Assembly: GCA_030145965.1 (NCBI GenBank)
Contig: JASKZT010000103.1
Span: 1 to 7,719 of the forward strand
Reading direction: 5' to 3'
Length of the DNA: 7,719 nt
From: Ornithinimicrobium sp.
GTDB lineage: Bacteria; Actinomycetota; Actinomycetes; Actinomycetales; Dermatophilaceae
The notes beneath the pieces were generated by a model. The model searched no databases. It was not told where the DNA came from and saw only the letters and a list, made by a program, of their open reading frames with translations. The first letter of the stretch is position 1. Every line of letters begins with the position of its first letter. Below are positions 6,711 to 7,719 of this stretch, one piece after another. Both the position numbers and the translations under genes were made by a program.

Positions 6711-7112
6711 GTCCTTGAGCCGCCCCCACCCGTGCCACCGGTCGACCTCGACCCACGCGCTGACCCTGGCGCGGTCGCGCACCGGGTAGGGCCGCCCGCC
6801 GTAGTGGTGCGAGAGGCGGTCGATGTCGGCCAGGCCCTCGTCGGGCACGAGCTCGACGACGCGGCCGAGCAGGCTGACGTGGGTGATCCAGTCCTGGGGG
6901 TCCATCGCGCTGAGGCTGACCCGGGGGTCGCGCCGCAGGTGCTGCAGGCGGACCCGGCCCTCGTCCATGTTGAGCAGCACGCGGCCGCCCTCGTAGAGGT
7001 ACCACGTGGGGACCGAGACCGGGTGGCCGTCGCGGCGCACGGTGCTGACGGTCGCGTGGTGGGGCCGGGTGAGGAAGTCGGCGACGGCCGGGGGCAGCGG
7101 CGGGGTGGGCAT
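6705..7112 (-). CDS. PPOX-class, probably F420-dependent, flavin-split-barrel enzyme
   Basis: This 135-residue protein has the pyridoxamine-5'-phosphate-oxidase-like split beta-barrel. Visible blocks are LPPAVADFLTRPHHATVSTVRRDGHPVSVPTWYLYEGGRVLLNMDEGRVRLQHLRRDPRVSLSAMD and ITHVSLLGRVVELV, followed by a C-terminal RARVSAWVEVDRWHGWG. This order matches the actinobacterial 'PPOX class F420-dependent' group, whose members reduce or oxidise substrates with F420H2 or bind FMN or haem. The cofactor and substrate cannot be settled from sequence. The ATG at 7112 was chosen because TAGGGT (7125-7120) ends 7 nt upstream with no ribosome-binding site, a leaderless arrangement. The longer reading frame upstream has no family similarity. 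It is divergent from the small membrane protein gene across 77 bp. Confidence 0.86.
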   Translation of the reverse strand: MPTPPLPPAVADFLTRPHHATVSTVRRDGHPVSVPTWYLYEGGRVLLNMDEGRVRLQHLRRDPRVSLSAMDPQDWITHVSLLGRVVELVPDEGLADIDRLSHHYGGRPYPVRDRARVSAWVEVDRWHGWGRLKDA

Positions 7113-7119
7113 GGGGCCG

Positions 7120-7125
7120 ACCCTA
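7120..7125 (-). promoter_or_regulatory. -10 box of the leaderless PPOX gene
   Basis: On the minus strand TAGGGT is followed by CGGCCCC and then ATG. The 7-nt gap puts the transcription start at the start codon. No -35 match is visible at 16-18 bp. Confidence 0.6.
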
Positions 7126-7177
7126 GCGGCGCCGCGGGTGCGGGGACGTCCGTCGCGGCCGCCCCCTCGGCGTGAGG

Positions 7178-7183
7178 GACACT
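7178..7183 (+). promoter_or_regulatory. -10 box of the leaderless small membrane protein gene
   Basis: GACACT ends 6 nt before the GTG at 7190. The GGAGGG between them touches the start codon, too close to act as a ribosome-binding site, so leaderless initiation is favoured. Confidence 0.5.
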
Positions 7184-7189
7184 GGAGGG

Positions 7190-7462
7190 GTGGCACGCGA
7201 CGACGACATCGAGATCATTGCCGAGCCGGGCCCCGAGCACGTGCCCGTGCGGCGCAGGCCGGACCTGGTGCGCTTCCTCGTCGTGGGCGGGCTGCTGGGC
7301 TACGCCCTGGGCAGCCTGCTCGGCTGGCTGGGGCCGGACGCGCCGGACAGCAGCGCCCTGCAGGAGATCATCCTGCTCGGCTCGGTCGGCCTCGTGCTGG
7401 GCGTCCTGGTCGCCGCCGTGCTCTACCTGCTCGCCGACCGTCGGTCGGCGCGCGCCCGTTAG
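7190..7462 (+). CDS. Small two-helix membrane protein of unknown function
   Basis: This 90-residue protein has an acidic N-terminus (ARDDDIEIIAEPGPEHVPV, residues 2-20), then RRRPDLVR and two predicted membrane helices: about 29-47 (FLVVGGLLGYALGSLLGWL) and about 60-82 (IILLGSVGLVLGVLVAAVLYLLA). They are joined by a short acidic loop (GPDAPDSS) and followed by a basic tail, DRRSARAR. The positive-inside rule puts both ends in the cytoplasm. Both helices carry glycine-rich GxxxG-type faces, suggesting packing or oligomerisation. I do not recognise a named family. The GTG at 7190 is preferred because of the -10 box just upstream; a GTG at 7172 would lie upstream of that box. It is convergent with the DsbA-like gene. 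Confidence 0.72.
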   Translation: MARDDDIEIIAEPGPEHVPVRRRPDLVRFLVVGGLLGYALGSLLGWLGPDAPDSSALQEIILLGSVGLVLGVLVAAVLYLLADRRSARAR

Positions 7463-7490
7463 GAGCAGGAGCAGGGGCAGGAGCAGGGCC
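7461..7490. repeat. Short tandem hexanucleotide repeat between convergent genes
   Basis: Five tandem 6-bp units run from the last two bases of the membrane-protein stop codon: AGGAGC, AGGAGC, AGGGGC, AGGAGC, AGGGCC. Three units are identical. The repeat fills nearly the whole gap to the stop of the DsbA-like gene, and no hairpin terminator is seen here. Confidence 0.6.
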
Positions 7491-7492
7491 GC

Positions 7493-7719
7493 TCAGCGCT
7501 GGGGCACCTCGCACCCGTCCGGGCCGCAGGCGCCGGCCTGCCCGTCGGTTTCCTCGGTGTGGGTGCCGACGGCGCCCGGCACCGGTTGCAGGGTGGGGAC
7601 GCGCTCGGCCCAGGCGCGCTCGATGGCGCCGGCGAAGACGTCGGTCGGCTGAGCGCCGGAGATGCCGTAGCGGCCGTCGACGACGAAGAAGGGGACTCCG
7701 GTGGCGCCGTAGGCCCGTG
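7493..7719 (-). CDS. FrnE-like DsbA-family oxidoreductase (C-terminal part)
   Basis: The final 74 residues and stop codon are in the window; the start lies beyond the right edge. The visible part contains RAYGATGVPFFVVDGRYGISGAQPTDVFAGAIERAW. GVPFFV carries the cis-proline that faces the active site in thioredoxin-fold enzymes, and GRYGISGAQ is typical of the FrnE/2-hydroxychromene-isomerase-like DsbA group. The N-terminal CxxC motif is outside the window. The tail carries ACGPDGCEVPQR, in which the two cysteines form a C-x4-C pair, a feature reported for FrnE of Deinococcus radiodurans as a second redox-active site. A role in cytoplasmic thiol-disulfide exchange or oxidative-stress protection is inferred. 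Confidence 0.85.
   Translation of the reverse strand, partial: RAYGATGVPFFVVDGRYGISGAQPTDVFAGAIERAWAERVPTLQPVPGAVGTHTEETDGQAGACGPDGCEVPQR

Overview
This window is chromosomal DNA from a very GC-rich actinobacterium. Coding regions have strongly G/C-biased third positions, GTG starts are common, -10 boxes are of the TAnnnT type, several genes appear leaderless, and the gene families are typically actinobacterial (HspR-like MerR, LytR_C, F420-type PPOX enzyme, SCP_3). A Micrococcales member such as the Intrasporangiaceae/Ornithinimicrobiaceae would fit, but the genus cannot be fixed from this sequence alone. No insertion sequence, phage gene, CRISPR array or clear sign of recent transfer is visible. 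Most of the window is compact housekeeping DNA, and its interest lies mainly in how the genes are controlled.

Layout. (1) 1-493: the first codons of a small heat-shock protein (Hsp20) point left and an HspR-like MerR regulator points right. They share a control region rich in inverted repeats. (2) 501-1852, minus strand: an apparent operon of three genes, transcribed leftwards as a VapB-antitoxin-like protein of unknown role, a single-pass membrane protein with a LytR_C domain, and an SRPBCC-fold protein. (3) 1842-3416: a divergent promoter whose two -10 boxes overlap serves the VapB-like gene on one side and a HerA-like (DUF853) ATPase on the other. Both genes appear leaderless. (4) 3417-3830: two RNA genes on the plus strand, tRNA-Ser(GGA) and the small SRP RNA (ffs), each with a promoter and a strong hairpin terminator. 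(5) 3833-6698: a zinc-dependent medium-chain dehydrogenase (minus) is divergent from an arginine deiminase (plus). The deiminase overlaps a sterol-carrier-like SCP_3 gene by 4 bp. Two perfect palindromes lie in front of arcA. (6) 6705-7719: a PPOX/F420-type flavin-split-barrel enzyme (minus) is divergent from a two-helix small membrane protein (plus), followed by the C-terminal end of a FrnE-like DsbA oxidoreductase (minus, cut by the window edge).

Functional picture. The left end looks like an autoregulated heat-shock pair. The arcA/SCP_3 pair is probably co-transcribed, although no metabolic link between the two is obvious. The deiminase stands without ornithine carbamoyltransferase or carbamate kinase here, so it probably supplies citrulline and ammonia rather than a full ATP-yielding pathway, unless those genes lie elsewhere. 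Three convergent junctions carry hairpins at or over the stop codons and probably work as two-way terminators.

No obviously new defence or mobile system was found. The points most worth a second look are the shared symmetric promoter at 1860-1869, the repeat array between hsp20 and the MerR gene, the palindromes upstream of arcA, the unusually high share of leaderless starts, and the orphan VapB-like protein beside the HerA-like ATPase.
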